Source: Desulfobacteraceae bacterium
GTDB lineage: Bacteria > Desulfobacterota > Desulfobacteria > Desulfobacterales > Desulfosalsimonadaceae
Direction: 5' to 3'
NCBI GenBank assembly: GCA_014237465.1
Contig: JABZFM010000023.1
Coordinates: 1-64,000 of the forward strand
DNA length: 64,000 nucleotides
The position numbers were made by a program, and so were the translations under genes. Positions 36,751 to 46,626 of the stretch are shown in pieces (positions within the stretch are counted from its first letter, which is position 1; every line of letters starts with the position of its first letter). The notes under the pieces were generated by a model. It saw nothing but the letters and a program-made list of their open reading frames with translations, had not been told where the DNA came from and did not search any database.

Positions 36751-39468
36751 ATGGCAGGGTATGTTTACACATTTGGTAATGGAAAAGCTGATGGAGATAA
36801 ATCTCAAAAGAATCTGCTAGGGGGAAAAGGTGCGGGTCTGGCGGAAATGGCAAGACTGGGTCTGCCGGTTCCTGCCGGGTTTACAATTACCACCGGATGC
36901 TGTAAATATTATTTTGAAACCGATGCCAATTACCCGCCCCATTTAAATGATGAAGTTGAAAATGCCTTAAAGCATATTGAGTCCATCATGGAAATGAAGT
37001 TGGGCGATCCGGAATCTCCTCTTCTGGTTTCCTGCAGATCAGGTGCCCGGGCATCAATGCCCGGTATGATGGAAACCGTATTAAATGTCGGCTTAACAAC
37101 AAAAACCATTCCCGGAATGATCAAAAAGACAAATAACGAACGTTTTGTGTATGATGCGTATCGACGCCTGATCATGATGTATTCGGATGTTGTAATGGAA
37201 AAAGCGGAAGGGATTGAGCCTGGTGAAGGAAAAGCCATAAGGGTCCAGCTTGAACATATCATGAATCAGATGAAGATCAGTAAGGATTATAAAGGAGATA
37301 CTGACTTTACTGCTGAGGATCTTAAAGTCCTTTCTGAGAAATTTAAGGTAAAAGTCAAAGAAGTATTAGGAGTCGAATTCCCGGACGAATCACGTAAACA
37401 GTTATGGGGAGCCATCGGCGCTGTTTTTAAAAGCTGGAACGGTAAACGTGCCATTTCATATCGCCGTATCGAAGGAATTCCGGATGAGTGGGGAACCGCA
37501 GTCACGGTTCAAAGTATGGTATTTGGGAATATGGGGGATACTTCTGCCACCGGTGTTGGATTTACCCGTAACCCGGCAACCGGTGAAAATTTTCTTTACG
37601 GCGAATGGCTGCCCAATGCCCAGGGAGAAGATGTGGTGGCCGGAATCCGAACCCCGAACCCATTAAATGAAGAAACAAAAAACGAACAGAACAAACATCT
37701 GCCTTCACTTGAAAAGGCCATGCCGGAATCTTACCGACAGTTACATGATATCCGCGACAAATTGGAAACCCATTTTCACAATATGCAGGACCTGGAATTC
37801 ACCATTCAGGAAAACAAGCTTTACATGCTGCAGACCCGTGTGGGCAAGCGAACCGGTCTTGCGGGGCTTAACATGGCAATGGATATGTTAAGCGAGGGTT
37901 TAATCGATGAAAAAACTGCCGTAACAAGATTGACGCCTGCACAACTGGGTGAAATGCTGCATCCGCTGGTTGATCCGGATGCTGAAAGCAAATGCAGTGT
38001 AATCGCCAAAGGTCTCCCGGCCGGTCCGGGTGGCGCTTGCGGACAGATTGTGTTTACTTCCGAGGATGCGGTCCAGGGGAAAAAAGAAGGAAAAAATGTT
38101 ATCCTTGTCCGTGAAGAGACAAATCCCGAGGATGTGGAAGGTATGCGTGCCGCAGTTGCCATTTTGACAGCGCGGGGCGGCATGACCAGCCATGCGGCGC
38201 TTGTTGCCCGCGGATGGGGGAAATGCTGTATTGTCGGTGCCGGCGCCCTTCAGATTGATGTATCAAATAAAAAAATCATTATTGATGATATTGAGTATTG
38301 TGAAGGCGATACGTACACGTTAAATGGCTCCAAGGGATTTGTTTATGCGGGAGAGCTGCCGATGATCGATGCCACGGAAAACCCCAGGCTGGCAGAATTT
38401 ATGTCAATTGTTGATAAATACCGGACAATGAAGGTGCGAACAAATGCAGAAACACCTGAAGACGTCCGGATCGCCAGACAATTCGGCGCCGAAGGGATCG
38501 GTCTGTTCCGCACCGAACATATGTTTTATGGAGAAGGCTCGGAAAAACCCCTTTTCCTGTTACGAAAAATGATTTTAAGTAGCACGGAAGATGAACGTCG
38601 CGCAGCCCTGGATGAACTGTTTCCCCATGTTAAAAATGAAATGAAAAAAACAATGGAAATCATGAATGGCCTTCCGATAACGTTTCGCCTGCTCGATCCT
38701 CCGCTGCATGAATTTGTTCCGCACACCAAGCAAAATCAGCAGGAACTGGCAAAGGCATTAAATATAGATGAAAAAACCATTGCCAAACGGAGTGAATTGC
38801 TCAATGAAAACAACCCCATGATGGGACATCGCGGAGTTCGACTGGGGATTACATATCCTGAGATTTCTGAAATGCAGTTCAGGGCCATACTGGAAGCTGC
38901 TGCTGAATTAATTAAGGAGGGCAAAAAATCCCATCCTGAAATCATGGTTCCGGTCACCTGTGATGTTAAAGAACTTGATAACATGAAAGTTATTACCGAT
39001 AAAATTTATAATGATGTGATTTCAAAATTTGAAATCGATAAAATTGATTATCAGTACGGCACAATGATTGAAATCCCCCGGGCGGCCCTGCTGGCCGACA
39101 AAATGGCAGGGACTGCCGAATTCTTCTCGTTCGGCACCAATGATTTAACGCAAATGACGTTTGGATTCAGCCGGGACGATATTGGCGGATTCATGGGGGA
39201 ATATATTGATAAAAAGATCGTAAAAAACGATCCGTTTCAAACATTGGATATTGAGGGCGTCGGCTCGTTAATACAGGTGGCAGTTAAAAAAGGACGTTCA
39301 ACCCGGCCCAACCTGAAAATCGGTATCTGCGGAGAGCACGGCGGCGATGCCGCATCCGTTGAATTCTGTTATAAATCCGGGTTTGATTATGTCAGCTGCT
39401 CGCCATTTCGTCTCCCCATCGCACGCCTGGCCGCAGCCCAGGCAGCGATTGTGGCTGAAGGGAAGTAG
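36751..39468 (+). CDS. ppdK: Pyruvate, phosphate dikinase
   Basis: 905 residues from the ATG at 36751, with AAAAAAGGGATGG upstream. In order: ATP-grasp nucleotide-binding domain (LLGGKGAGLAEM at about 26); the phosphohistidine domain with GGMTSHAALVARGWGKCC (catalytic His in TSHA, about residue 474); and the PEP/pyruvate-binding barrel with FGTNDLTQMTFGFSRDD and GICGEHGGD. It interconverts pyruvate, ATP and phosphate with PEP, AMP and pyrophosphate and in anaerobes often serves gluconeogenesis. Full length. TTGACA at 36631-36636 is a possible -35, but the -10 is weak. Confidence 0.97.
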   Translation: MAGYVYTFGNGKADGDKSQKNLLGGKGAGLAEMARLGLPVPAGFTITTGCCKYYFETDANYPPHLNDEVENALKHIESIMEMKLGDPESPLLVSCRSGARASMPGMMETVLNVGLTTKTIPGMIKKTNNERFVYDAYRRLIMMYSDVVMEKAEGIEPGEGKAIRVQLEHIMNQMKISKDYKGDTDFTAEDLKVLSEKFKVKVKEVLGVEFPDESRKQLWGAIGAVFKSWNGKRAISYRRIEGIPDEWGTAVTVQSMVFGNMGDTSATGVGFTRNPATGENFLYGEWLPNAQGEDVVAGIRTPNPLNEETKNEQNKHLPSLEKAMPESYRQLHDIRDKLETHFHNMQDLEFTIQENKLYMLQTRVGKRTGLAGLNMAMDMLSEGLIDEKTAVTRLTPAQLGEMLHPLVDPDAESKCSVIAKGLPAGPGGACGQIVFTSEDAVQGKKEGKNVILVREETNPEDVEGMRAAVAILTARGGMTSHAALVARGWGKCCIVGAGALQIDVSNKKIIIDDIEYCEGDTYTLNGSKGFVYAGELPMIDATENPRLAEFMSIVDKYRTMKVRTNAETPEDVRIARQFGAEGIGLFRTEHMFYGEGSEKPLFLLRKMILSSTEDERRAALDELFPHVKNEMKKTMEIMNGLPITFRLLDPPLHEFVPHTKQNQQELAKALNIDEKTIAKRSELLNENNPMMGHRGVRLGITYPEISEMQFRAILEAAAELIKEGKKSHPEIMVPVTCDVKELDNMKVITDKIYNDVISKFEIDKIDYQYGTMIEIPRAALLADKMAGTAEFFSFGTNDLTQMTFGFSRDDIGGFMGEYIDKKIVKNDPFQTLDIEGVGSLIQVAVKKGRSTRPNLKIGICGEHGGDAASVEFCYKSGFDYVSCSPFRLPIARLAAAQAAIVAEGK

Positions 39469-39478
39469 AAATGCTCAA

Positions 39479-39517
39479 GGCCGGATTACACTCTAAGAGC
39501 GAATCCGGTCTGCAAAT
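39479..39517 (+). terminator. Probable intrinsic terminator after ppdK
   Basis: GGCCGGATT pairs with AATCCGGTC (one G-T pair) around a 15-base loop, followed after GCAAA by a short T run. It starts 10 bp past the ppdK stop. Confidence 0.65.
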
Positions 39518-39672
39518 TTTTCCCCTTCAGATTTATCCCCTATGGCACTCTGGCTCAGAAAATATCTCACAATCACCCGAATAACCTTTGCTGAGCAGAA
39601 CCCTTAAATCCTTCTCAACGAATTTGTCCTAAGTCACTTAGTTATAAAAACGCCGTAAAAACAGGAACGCAA

Positions 39673-41721
39673 ATGTCTCAAAAAAAAGTGTTCAATTATA
39701 CGCTTTCCGGATTCATGCTTGTCGCTCTCGTCTTTATTATTTACTCAAATACGTTTAAATCCCCTTGGCTCTTAGATGACTATCATAACATATTGGATAA
39801 CCCCAAAATACAGATTAGCAGCTTATCCTTGAAAAGCATAAAAGGAAGTTTTTTTTCCTCTCTGGCGACACCTGAAAAGCTCTACCGCCCTTTGTCATGC
39901 GCAACATTCGCCCTGAACGCCCTTTCCGGCGGAAAAGATGTCTTTGGATATCATTGTGTAAATATTTCACTTCATGCGGCAACATCACTAATTCTTATGT
40001 GGCTCCTGATTCTTGTTTTCAGAACCCCGACATTTGAAAAAATTCCCGACAAGGAAAAACATTTTATTGTCTTGCTTTCAACAGTTCTCTGGGCAGTAAA
40101 TCCTATTCAGATTCAGGCCATCACATACATTGTTCAGAGAATGGCCGCATTATGCGCTTTTTTTTCACTTATGTCGCTCGGATTTTTCCTCAAAGCGCGT
40201 TTATCTAATTCCAATAAAGAAAAAATCTTCTATGCGATTTTTTCCGCGGCAGGATTCACATGCGCTTTTTTTTCAAAGGAAAACGGTTTCACCACCCTTT
40301 TCCTGATTTTAGCCTTAGAGTATTTTCTTTTCAGAAATGGAGATTATAAGATACTGGCAAGAAAAGAATTTATCCTTGTATTTTTGATTTTTATTCTTCT
40401 ATCCGCTTGCATTTTATTTTATTCAACCAACTTTTCGTATTTGCAGGAACTTTACGAAAAAAGGCTGTTTACTTTATATGACCGCCTTCTCACCCAGCCT
40501 AAAGTTTTGCTGTATTATTTGTCTCTTATTTTTTATCCATTGCCTCAACGACTTTCCCTTGAACATGAAATTATTATCTCCACCGGTATTTTTTCACCAC
40601 CCCAGACTTTTTTTTATCTGATTATTGTTATTTCGTCTTTTTGTGTCTGCATTTTTTTTAAACGAATTCCCCTTTTGATAAGACTTGGTATTGTATTTTA
40701 TTTCATGGCACACAGCGTGGAATCAAGCATACTGCCACTTGAAATAGCGTTTGAACACAGAAATTATCTGCCGTCCGCATTTCTTTTTCCGCCTGTAGCG
40801 GCAGGCCTTTACCACTTATTAGATCATTTTAAACATAGAAAAAAGCATATGCGGACTATGATAATTTTTTTCATCATCGCCATAATTTTTCTAACCAGTC
40901 TTTCAACATACAGCCGAAATTTTGACTGGCATTCTGGTGAAGCAATCTGGTTTGATGCCATGAATAAAGCGCCTGGACACGCCCGGCCAAAGCAGTCCAT
41001 GGGGTTTGTCATTGGAATGAGAAATCCTGAAAGAGCCCTGAATTATTATTCAAAGGCGTTAACCGGCTATATGCATGATCCAAAAGAAGAAAAGGCCTCA
41101 ACTCTTGCGAATATAGGACTGATCCATTATCACCTGAAAAATTATAAAAATGCCCGACATTTTTTTAAACTGGCTGTTGAAACCGATGAAACCCACCAGA
41201 TTGCTTATAATTTTCATATAAAAACGTATATGAAGGAAGGCGCATGGGTTAAAGCAATTGAGATGATCAACAAAAACCGGAATCCGGCCGCATTCGCAAG
41301 ACTGAAAGCCGCCTGCCTTCTGCACACCGGAGATTATAACCAATCACTTGATATTTCCAGAAAGATTTACCGGAATAATCCAAAAGACCAAAACGCTTTG
41401 TTGAACATAGCAGAATCGCTCAGTATGACTGGGCATCACCAAAGGGCAGATTTTTTTTATGACATTTATATTTCAAACCATTCTGAAGAACCTCATGTGT
41501 ATCTGAGAAAATCAAAAAATAATTATGTGTACGGCGATTTAGAAAAAGCTTCTGAGCTATTAAGTGTTTTTTTTCAAATAACCGGTGCTGAAAAAGCCGG
41601 AAATTATTTCCAAAAAATTAATACAGATATTATGTTTCCAATAATTGGGATTGAAAAAATGACGGCTTTTTTTGAAAGCGAATTTGAAATTTTTAAAAAA
41701 AATATCAAATTATTGAGTTAA
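39673..41721 (+). CDS. Second TMTC-like GT-C membrane protein with TPR repeats
   Basis: 682 residues with the same plan as the protein at 33523-35622: about ten membrane helices, the loop motif WLLDDYHNI with its Asp-Asp pair, RPLSCATFALNAL, QIQAITYIVQRMAALCA, EHRNYLPSAFLF, then TPR repeats from about 430. The two are clearly paralogues but not a recent duplication. A protein O-glycosyltransferase role is inferred from the TMTC-like layout. It stands alone on the plus strand, 204 bp after ppdK, and converges with aroC. Confidence 0.72.
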   Translation: MSQKKVFNYTLSGFMLVALVFIIYSNTFKSPWLLDDYHNILDNPKIQISSLSLKSIKGSFFSSLATPEKLYRPLSCATFALNALSGGKDVFGYHCVNISLHAATSLILMWLLILVFRTPTFEKIPDKEKHFIVLLSTVLWAVNPIQIQAITYIVQRMAALCAFFSLMSLGFFLKARLSNSNKEKIFYAIFSAAGFTCAFFSKENGFTTLFLILALEYFLFRNGDYKILARKEFILVFLIFILLSACILFYSTNFSYLQELYEKRLFTLYDRLLTQPKVLLYYLSLIFYPLPQRLSLEHEIIISTGIFSPPQTFFYLIIVISSFCVCIFFKRIPLLIRLGIVFYFMAHSVESSILPLEIAFEHRNYLPSAFLFPPVAAGLYHLLDHFKHRKKHMRTMIIFFIIAIIFLTSLSTYSRNFDWHSGEAIWFDAMNKAPGHARPKQSMGFVIGMRNPERALNYYSKALTGYMHDPKEEKASTLANIGLIHYHLKNYKNARHFFKLAVETDETHQIAYNFHIKTYMKEGAWVKAIEMINKNRNPAAFARLKAACLLHTGDYNQSLDISRKIYRNNPKDQNALLNIAESLSMTGHHQRADFFYDIYISNHSEEPHVYLRKSKNNYVYGDLEKASELLSVFFQITGAEKAGNYFQKINTDIMFPIIGIEKMTAFFESEFEIFKKNIKLLS

Positions 41722-41837
41722 TGAAAGAACAAATCCATCTTTCGCTGAATCGTCATTGAAAAAATGAATTTCCATCTGTTTTTTCCTTTTGATTTACAAA
41801 AGAATTTTAATTAACTGGAAATTAATCAATATTCTGC

Positions 41838-42893
41838 CTAACTACGAATCGCCCGCTGCCGCATCAAATGATCAACTATCACCAGGCTCACCATGGCTTC
41901 GCAGACCACATTGATCCGGGGTATTGCGGAGATATCGTGACGGCCCTTGATTGAAATTCGGGTGGGTTTGTTTTTGGTATCAACGGTTTTCTGCTCGATG
42001 CTGATGGACGGGATCGGTTTTACCGCAACCCGGACAATAACTTCATCACCATTGGATATCCCCGCTAAGATACCACCGGCGTTATTGCTTAAAAAACCAT
42101 CCGGGGAAATCGGATCATTGTTTTGTGATCCGCGCTGGCCGGCTGCACGAAACCCGGAACCGATTTCAACGCCTTTGACCGCACCGATACTCATCAAAGC
42201 TTTTGCAAGATCCGCATCCAGCTTGTCAAATACCGGCTCCCCCAGGCCAGGCGGAATATTTTTTGCCCTGATTTCCACAATGCCGCCCAACGAATCCCCT
42301 TCCTGCTTGACTCTGTCAACCTCTTCTTCCATCATTTTTGCCGCCTGCAGATCTGCGCATAAAAACATATTTTTATTGATCGTTTGTTGATCAAACGTCT
42401 CCGCCCTGATGGTTCCAAGAGCAATTGTGTGGGCCAAAACCTGCATATTTTCCTTTTTTAAAACCGCATTGGCCACGGCCCCGGCCGCAACACGACCCAC
42501 GGTTTCACGGGCAGATGACCGGCCACCGCCGCGCCAGTCACGGATTCCGTATTTTGCCTGATAAGTAAAATCCCCGTGTCCCGGCCGATAAATATCGGCA
42601 ATTGACTGGTAAGCGCTTGATTTGGCATCGCGGTTTTCCACCATAATCATAATCGGCGTACCGGTCGTCTGATTTTCAAAAACACCGGAAAGAATTTTCG
42701 CTGTATCTGATTCCTTGCGGGATGTGCTCGTTATTGATCCGCCGGGACGGCGTCGGTCCAGCATTTCCTGAATGACCGATTCATTCATTTCAATTCCGGG
42801 CGGGCACCCGTCAACCACCACACCAACGCCCTTGCCGTGTGATTCTCCCCATGTTGTGAGTTGAAACAATTTCCCAAATGAACTACCTGACAT
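41838..42893 (-). CDS. aroC: Chorismate synthase
   Basis: 351 residues, normal length. GESHGKGVGVVVDGCPPG (about 14-31), GDFTYQAKYGIRDWRGGGRSSARET (about 110-135) and the later NNAGGILAGISNGD are family signatures for binding reduced FMN and EPSP. It removes phosphate from EPSP to give chorismate. Last gene of the aromatic operon, 160 bp after aroA; that gap holds a 14-bp tandem repeat. Confidence 0.97.
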   Translation of the reverse strand: MSGSSFGKLFQLTTWGESHGKGVGVVVDGCPPGIEMNESVIQEMLDRRRPGGSITSTSRKESDTAKILSGVFENQTTGTPIMIMVENRDAKSSAYQSIADIYRPGHGDFTYQAKYGIRDWRGGGRSSARETVGRVAAGAVANAVLKKENMQVLAHTIALGTIRAETFDQQTINKNMFLCADLQAAKMMEEEVDRVKQEGDSLGGIVEIRAKNIPPGLGEPVFDKLDADLAKALMSIGAVKGVEIGSGFRAAGQRGSQNNDPISPDGFLSNNAGGILAGISNGDEVIVRVAVKPIPSISIEQKTVDTKNKPTRISIKGRHDISAIPRINVVCEAMVSLVIVDHLMRQRAIRS

Positions 42894-43025
42894 AATCTAT
42901 CCTTAATTAAAATTTAATGAGAAAGGCAAGGACCCGTTAGAGGGCGACATGTTCTGCATTCCCACGCAGAAGCGTGAGAGTAAGAAATGAAAGCCTTATC
43001 TGTACTGAACCGGTCACTTCACTCG

Positions 43026-43063
43026 TTACCTTCTACCTCTTACCTTCTACCTCTTACCTTTCA
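43026..43063. repeat. Short tandem repeat TTACCTTCTACCTC
   Basis: Two exact 14-bp copies (43026-43039 and 43040-43053) and a partial third (TTACCTTTCA) that contains the aroA stop codon. Slippage here could alter the aroA-aroC spacing or the very end of AroA. Confidence 0.8.
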
Positions 43064-44334
43064 TATAACCCGTCAAACACTTTCCAGTATGTGGGGAATG
43101 ACTTTTCAACACAATGCTCATTTTTTATTTCTATTCCAGGCACCCTGAGTCCGGCAACAGAAAAGCACATGGCAATGCGATGATCATCATACGTCTCAAT
43201 AACCGCACCATGAGGCTTACCGCCGGTGATGATCAGGTTGTCTGATTCAGATTTTGCCGATATTCCCATCTTGGTCAACTCGTTTATTACAGCGTTTAAA
43301 CGGTCACTTTCCTTTACTTTCAGATGGGATACGTTTTTAATGACCATGATGCCTTTAGCAAATGCGGCAATAACAGCAAGGGTCGGTACCATATCCGGCA
43401 TATCGGCCATATCCACTTCTATGCCGGAAAGTTTGCCGCCGCTAACCGTGATGCCGTCCGATTCATGGATCACCCGGCATCCCATGGCAGACAAAACATC
43501 CACAAAACGAACATCTCCCTGGCTGGATTGTTTGGATATACCGTTTACCTTTATTGCATGGCCTGTTATCGCAGCTGCCGCCCAGAAATAACTTGCCTGG
43601 GAACAATCAGGTTCAACAACGTACCGTCCGCACTGGTATGTAAGACCTCCTGGAATTTTAAAATAATCATACCCGTTTCTGAAAACATCAACACCAAACT
43701 GTGACATGATATCGAGTGTCATATCAATGTACGGCTTTGAGACCGGTCCGTGGGTCACATGAATTTCCATACCATTTCTTGTGTAAGGTGCAATTAACAG
43801 CAACCCGGAAAGAAACTGGCTGCTGATACTGCAGTTTAAATTAACCGTTCCACCGGCGACTTTCGTGCCGATCACTTCAACCGGCGGGCATCCATTATTA
43901 TTTAATGATACCGCTTGCACATCCAGCTGGTTTAAACCGTCCAGTAGATAATGTATTGGTCGTTCATGCATCCGGTCAGAACCGGTTAATATATAGCGGC
44001 CATTGCCGATCGCAGCATACGCTGTCAGAAGCCGCATGGAGGTCCCCGAATTCCCCAAAAAAATAGGTTTCTCATTGGAATCCATATCTCCGTTGCGGCC
44101 GGTCAGAATTACCCCCTCCGGCTTTTTATCACCAGCTGGATTTTTTTCAATAGACGCTCCGAATTGGTTTAATGCAGACAATGTATAATTTGTATCATCG
44201 CTGTCCAGCCAGTTTTCTATGCAGCACGGACCGTTTGATAACGCTGCGGCAATAAATATGCGGTGGGTATAACTTTTTGATCCTGGAACAGTAACCGCCG
44301 TGTCATGAATTTTTTCAGTTTTTATTTTCAGCAT
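43054..44334 (-). CDS. aroA: 3-phosphoshikimate 1-carboxyvinyltransferase (EPSP synthase)
   Basis: 426 residues. PGSKSYTHRIFIAAAL (about 17-32) holds the first substrate loop, GNSGTSMRLLTAYAA (about 94-108) the phosphate loop, and LKVKESDRL and YDDHRIAMCFSVAGL complete the active site. Transfers enolpyruvyl from PEP to shikimate-3-phosphate. The TSMR loop is close to the GTA(M/L)R pattern of the usual enzyme but has Ser in place of Ala. Fourth gene of the operon. Confidence 0.97.
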   Translation of the reverse strand: MLKIKTEKIHDTAVTVPGSKSYTHRIFIAAALSNGPCCIENWLDSDDTNYTLSALNQFGASIEKNPAGDKKPEGVILTGRNGDMDSNEKPIFLGNSGTSMRLLTAYAAIGNGRYILTGSDRMHERPIHYLLDGLNQLDVQAVSLNNNGCPPVEVIGTKVAGGTVNLNCSISSQFLSGLLLIAPYTRNGMEIHVTHGPVSKPYIDMTLDIMSQFGVDVFRNGYDYFKIPGGLTYQCGRYVVEPDCSQASYFWAAAAITGHAIKVNGISKQSSQGDVRFVDVLSAMGCRVIHESDGITVSGGKLSGIEVDMADMPDMVPTLAVIAAFAKGIMVIKNVSHLKVKESDRLNAVINELTKMGISAKSESDNLIITGGKPHGAVIETYDDHRIAMCFSVAGLRVPGIEIKNEHCVEKSFPTYWKVFDGLYER

Positions 44335-44411
44335 GGATTTTCCATCTCATTCTCATTTTGCGTTAATTTCTATACGCTTCCTCACGGTCGCGGCTCAGAT
44401 ATATATTTCCC

Positions 44412-45509
44412 TCATGCCTGCGCCCGGGGGTATGACCCCAGCAATTTAATATATTTGCAGTAGGGGTTCATCCGTTCAATAGTATGTTTGATTTTTTCAT
44501 CTGCAATATGTCCGTCAAAGTCGACAAAAAAGAAATAGCTCCAGTTTTCGTGTTTTGTCGGGCGCGATTCCATTTTCGACATGTTGATGCCTGACTCGGC
44601 AATTGGCTCAAGGATTTTAAATAATGCGCCGGGAACATGAGAAATGACAAACATGATGGACGTTTTGTCACATCCTGTCGGGTTCGACTCATCGTTGCCG
44701 ATTAACAGAAATCGCGTAATATTGTTGGAGTGATCTTCTATGTTGGTTTCAAGAATCTGCAGCCCGTAAATATGGGCGGCTTCACTGTTGGCAATCGCCG
44801 CGGTCTTTTCTTCCTTCGACGCTTTCTGTGCCGCATGCGCCGTGCTGTTGCACTCGGACAAGACCGCATTGGGAAGGTTTTTTCGTATCCAGCCCCGGCA
44901 CTGGGCAAGTGCCTGGGGGTGAGAATAAATCACTTCAATATCATCGATCCGGCTGGATCTGGACAAAACCGCGTGTGAAATATTCAAATATTTTTCCGCA
45001 CAGATTTTCAGGTCAGATTCAAAAAAAAGATCCAGGGTATGATTAATCGCGCCTTCAATGGAATTTTCAACTGGAACAACCCCATAATCGCACTTGCCTT
45101 TACTCACGTCGATAAAAACATCACGAATCCCGATTTGTGGAATATATGTCGACGAATGACCGAAGAGTTCCATGGCGGCAATATGCGTAAATGTGGCCTC
45201 CGGACCGAGGTAAGATATCTTTGTCGGTGTCTGAATTTCTCTGCATGCGGAAATAATATCCGTAAAAATCTGATGAAGCGCCTGCCGTTTAAAAGGCCCT
45301 TTATTTAAAGCGTTCAGTCGTTGCATAACTTGATTTTCACGGGATTTGTCATAAACAAAATTGCCTTTTTCCTTTTTAATATCCCCGATCTCTTTTGCGA
45401 TTATCAGACGTTTATTAATTAAGTTCAGAATTGATTCATCAATTTCGTTGATGGAAAGTCTCAATTGACTGATTTTACTGTCCGCCTGATTACTCTCAAT
45501 ATCGTTCAT
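44412..45509 (-). CDS. pheA: Bifunctional chorismate mutase / prephenate dehydratase
   Basis: 365 residues. An AroQ chorismate mutase helical domain (about 15-90, LRLSINEIDESILNLINKR), prephenate dehydratase (about 97-270, ISYLGPEATFTHIAA, and the catalytic TRF in NNITRFLLI), and an ACT regulatory domain (about 280-360, GALFKIL and KMESRPTKHENW) which binds Phe for feedback control. It makes phenylpyruvate from chorismate. Third gene of the operon, about 77 bp upstream of aroA. The operon encodes the Phe branch; no tyrA is visible in this window. Confidence 0.96.
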   Translation of the reverse strand: MNDIESNQADSKISQLRLSINEIDESILNLINKRLIIAKEIGDIKKEKGNFVYDKSRENQVMQRLNALNKGPFKRQALHQIFTDIISACREIQTPTKISYLGPEATFTHIAAMELFGHSSTYIPQIGIRDVFIDVSKGKCDYGVVPVENSIEGAINHTLDLFFESDLKICAEKYLNISHAVLSRSSRIDDIEVIYSHPQALAQCRGWIRKNLPNAVLSECNSTAHAAQKASKEEKTAAIANSEAAHIYGLQILETNIEDHSNNITRFLLIGNDESNPTGCDKTSIMFVISHVPGALFKILEPIAESGINMSKMESRPTKHENWSYFFFVDFDGHIADEKIKHTIERMNPYCKYIKLLGSYPRAQA

Positions 45510-45528
45510 GCTGTTTAAAATTCCTGAA

Positions 45529-46524
45529 TTATTTTTCAGTTATGGTTTCATTGATCTTCATGCCAAAATGCCTGCCGCTCTCTTCAATGGCAACCAGCAC
45601 TTTATCCCCCGGGCGTAAGTTGACAACCGAAACCGGCTTCCCGTCCGGATCAGTCAATCGAATGGTTTCAGCATTCTGAAGAATGGTGTTGATTTCTTTT
45701 CCTGCCACTTTGGCTTTAATCAGCATCAAAGGACGTTTTTCAATTTTGAGCCGACCCACCGTACCAACAGTGGCATTACCGGTAAAATCAGTAATCAACA
45801 CCTGGTCACCAGCTGAAAGTTCAGAAAGATAACGCGTTGTGCCGCCGGGCACCCTTGTATACGCGTGCACTGCTCCGGCATTCACCCGGAACGGACGGGG
45901 AGCAACATAGGGATTATCAATACTTTCCGAATGAACCAAAAAAAGTGCGCTGCTGGCATTACCGACCAGCATACCCTCCCCTAATTTCATTTCCGTACAG
46001 GTATCCACGCACACCCGGTCACCCATGCCGACCGGTTTAATTTCCGTAATTTCAGCAACGTCAAGGGGAATCTGATCAGTTTTTGCGCTAAGGACTCGGA
46101 GTGCCTCTTTTAGCTCCAATAAATTATTGGTACAGAAAAGGATATGGTCAACACCTTTTTCAAGGATTCCAAAAGCGGTTTGTGCTTCTTCCAGGCTATG
46201 AACCTGAGCAATCACGCCACTGGCGCCCTTGGCGATCAAATTTTCCAGTGGAATAATGGACCAGTCCGTACATTCCAGAATTACTTTTTTGTCATGGCAC
46301 AGCTTCACAATTTCGTTTTCATCTTCACCGCTTTGAATTTTAAACACCACGACGTCCTCACCCGGCTTAAGATCACCGTCATCCGATATAGTCTGTATAC
46401 GCCCGAGCGCTTTAACTTTTTCAGCATAACCGGACGGCACCATCACGCCATCAACGCCGCCTTCGATGGCAGTGGTAACCAGTTTTTTATCCCAGGGGTC
46501 TATTTTTACCCAGATCTTTTGCAT
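45529..46524 (-). CDS. 3-dehydroquinate synthase II (archaeal-type AroB')
   Basis: 331 residues from the ATG at 46524, preceded by GGAGAGGA; an ATG at 46542 would place that binding site inside the gene. WVKIDPWDKKLVTTAIEGGVDG at the start, VGNASSALFLVHSE and RPFRVNAGAVHAYTRVPGG are signatures of the family that converts 2-amino-3,7-dideoxy-hept-6-ulosonate to dehydroquinate with NAD. This replaces the DAHP synthase/AroB route. It lies directly after its partner aldolase gene. Confidence 0.93.
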   Translation of the reverse strand: MQKIWVKIDPWDKKLVTTAIEGGVDGVMVPSGYAEKVKALGRIQTISDDGDLKPGEDVVVFKIQSGEDENEIVKLCHDKKVILECTDWSIIPLENLIAKGASGVIAQVHSLEEAQTAFGILEKGVDHILFCTNNLLELKEALRVLSAKTDQIPLDVAEITEIKPVGMGDRVCVDTCTEMKLGEGMLVGNASSALFLVHSESIDNPYVAPRPFRVNAGAVHAYTRVPGGTTRYLSELSAGDQVLITDFTGNATVGTVGRLKIEKRPLMLIKAKVAGKEINTILQNAETIRLTDPDGKPVSVVNLRPGDKVLVAIEESGRHFGMKINETITEK

Positions 46525-46626
46525 GAGCTGTATCCTCTCCATTTTTTTGACAAGATTATATCTTTCATATGAATTAAAGAAAACCGAAGCATGAAATTAA
46601 ATTTTATTATGTTTCCATATAATTTG

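Noticed and set aside
46144-46572. 142-residue plus-strand frame over dehydroquinate synthase II
   Set aside because: Antisense shadow of a well-supported conserved gene.
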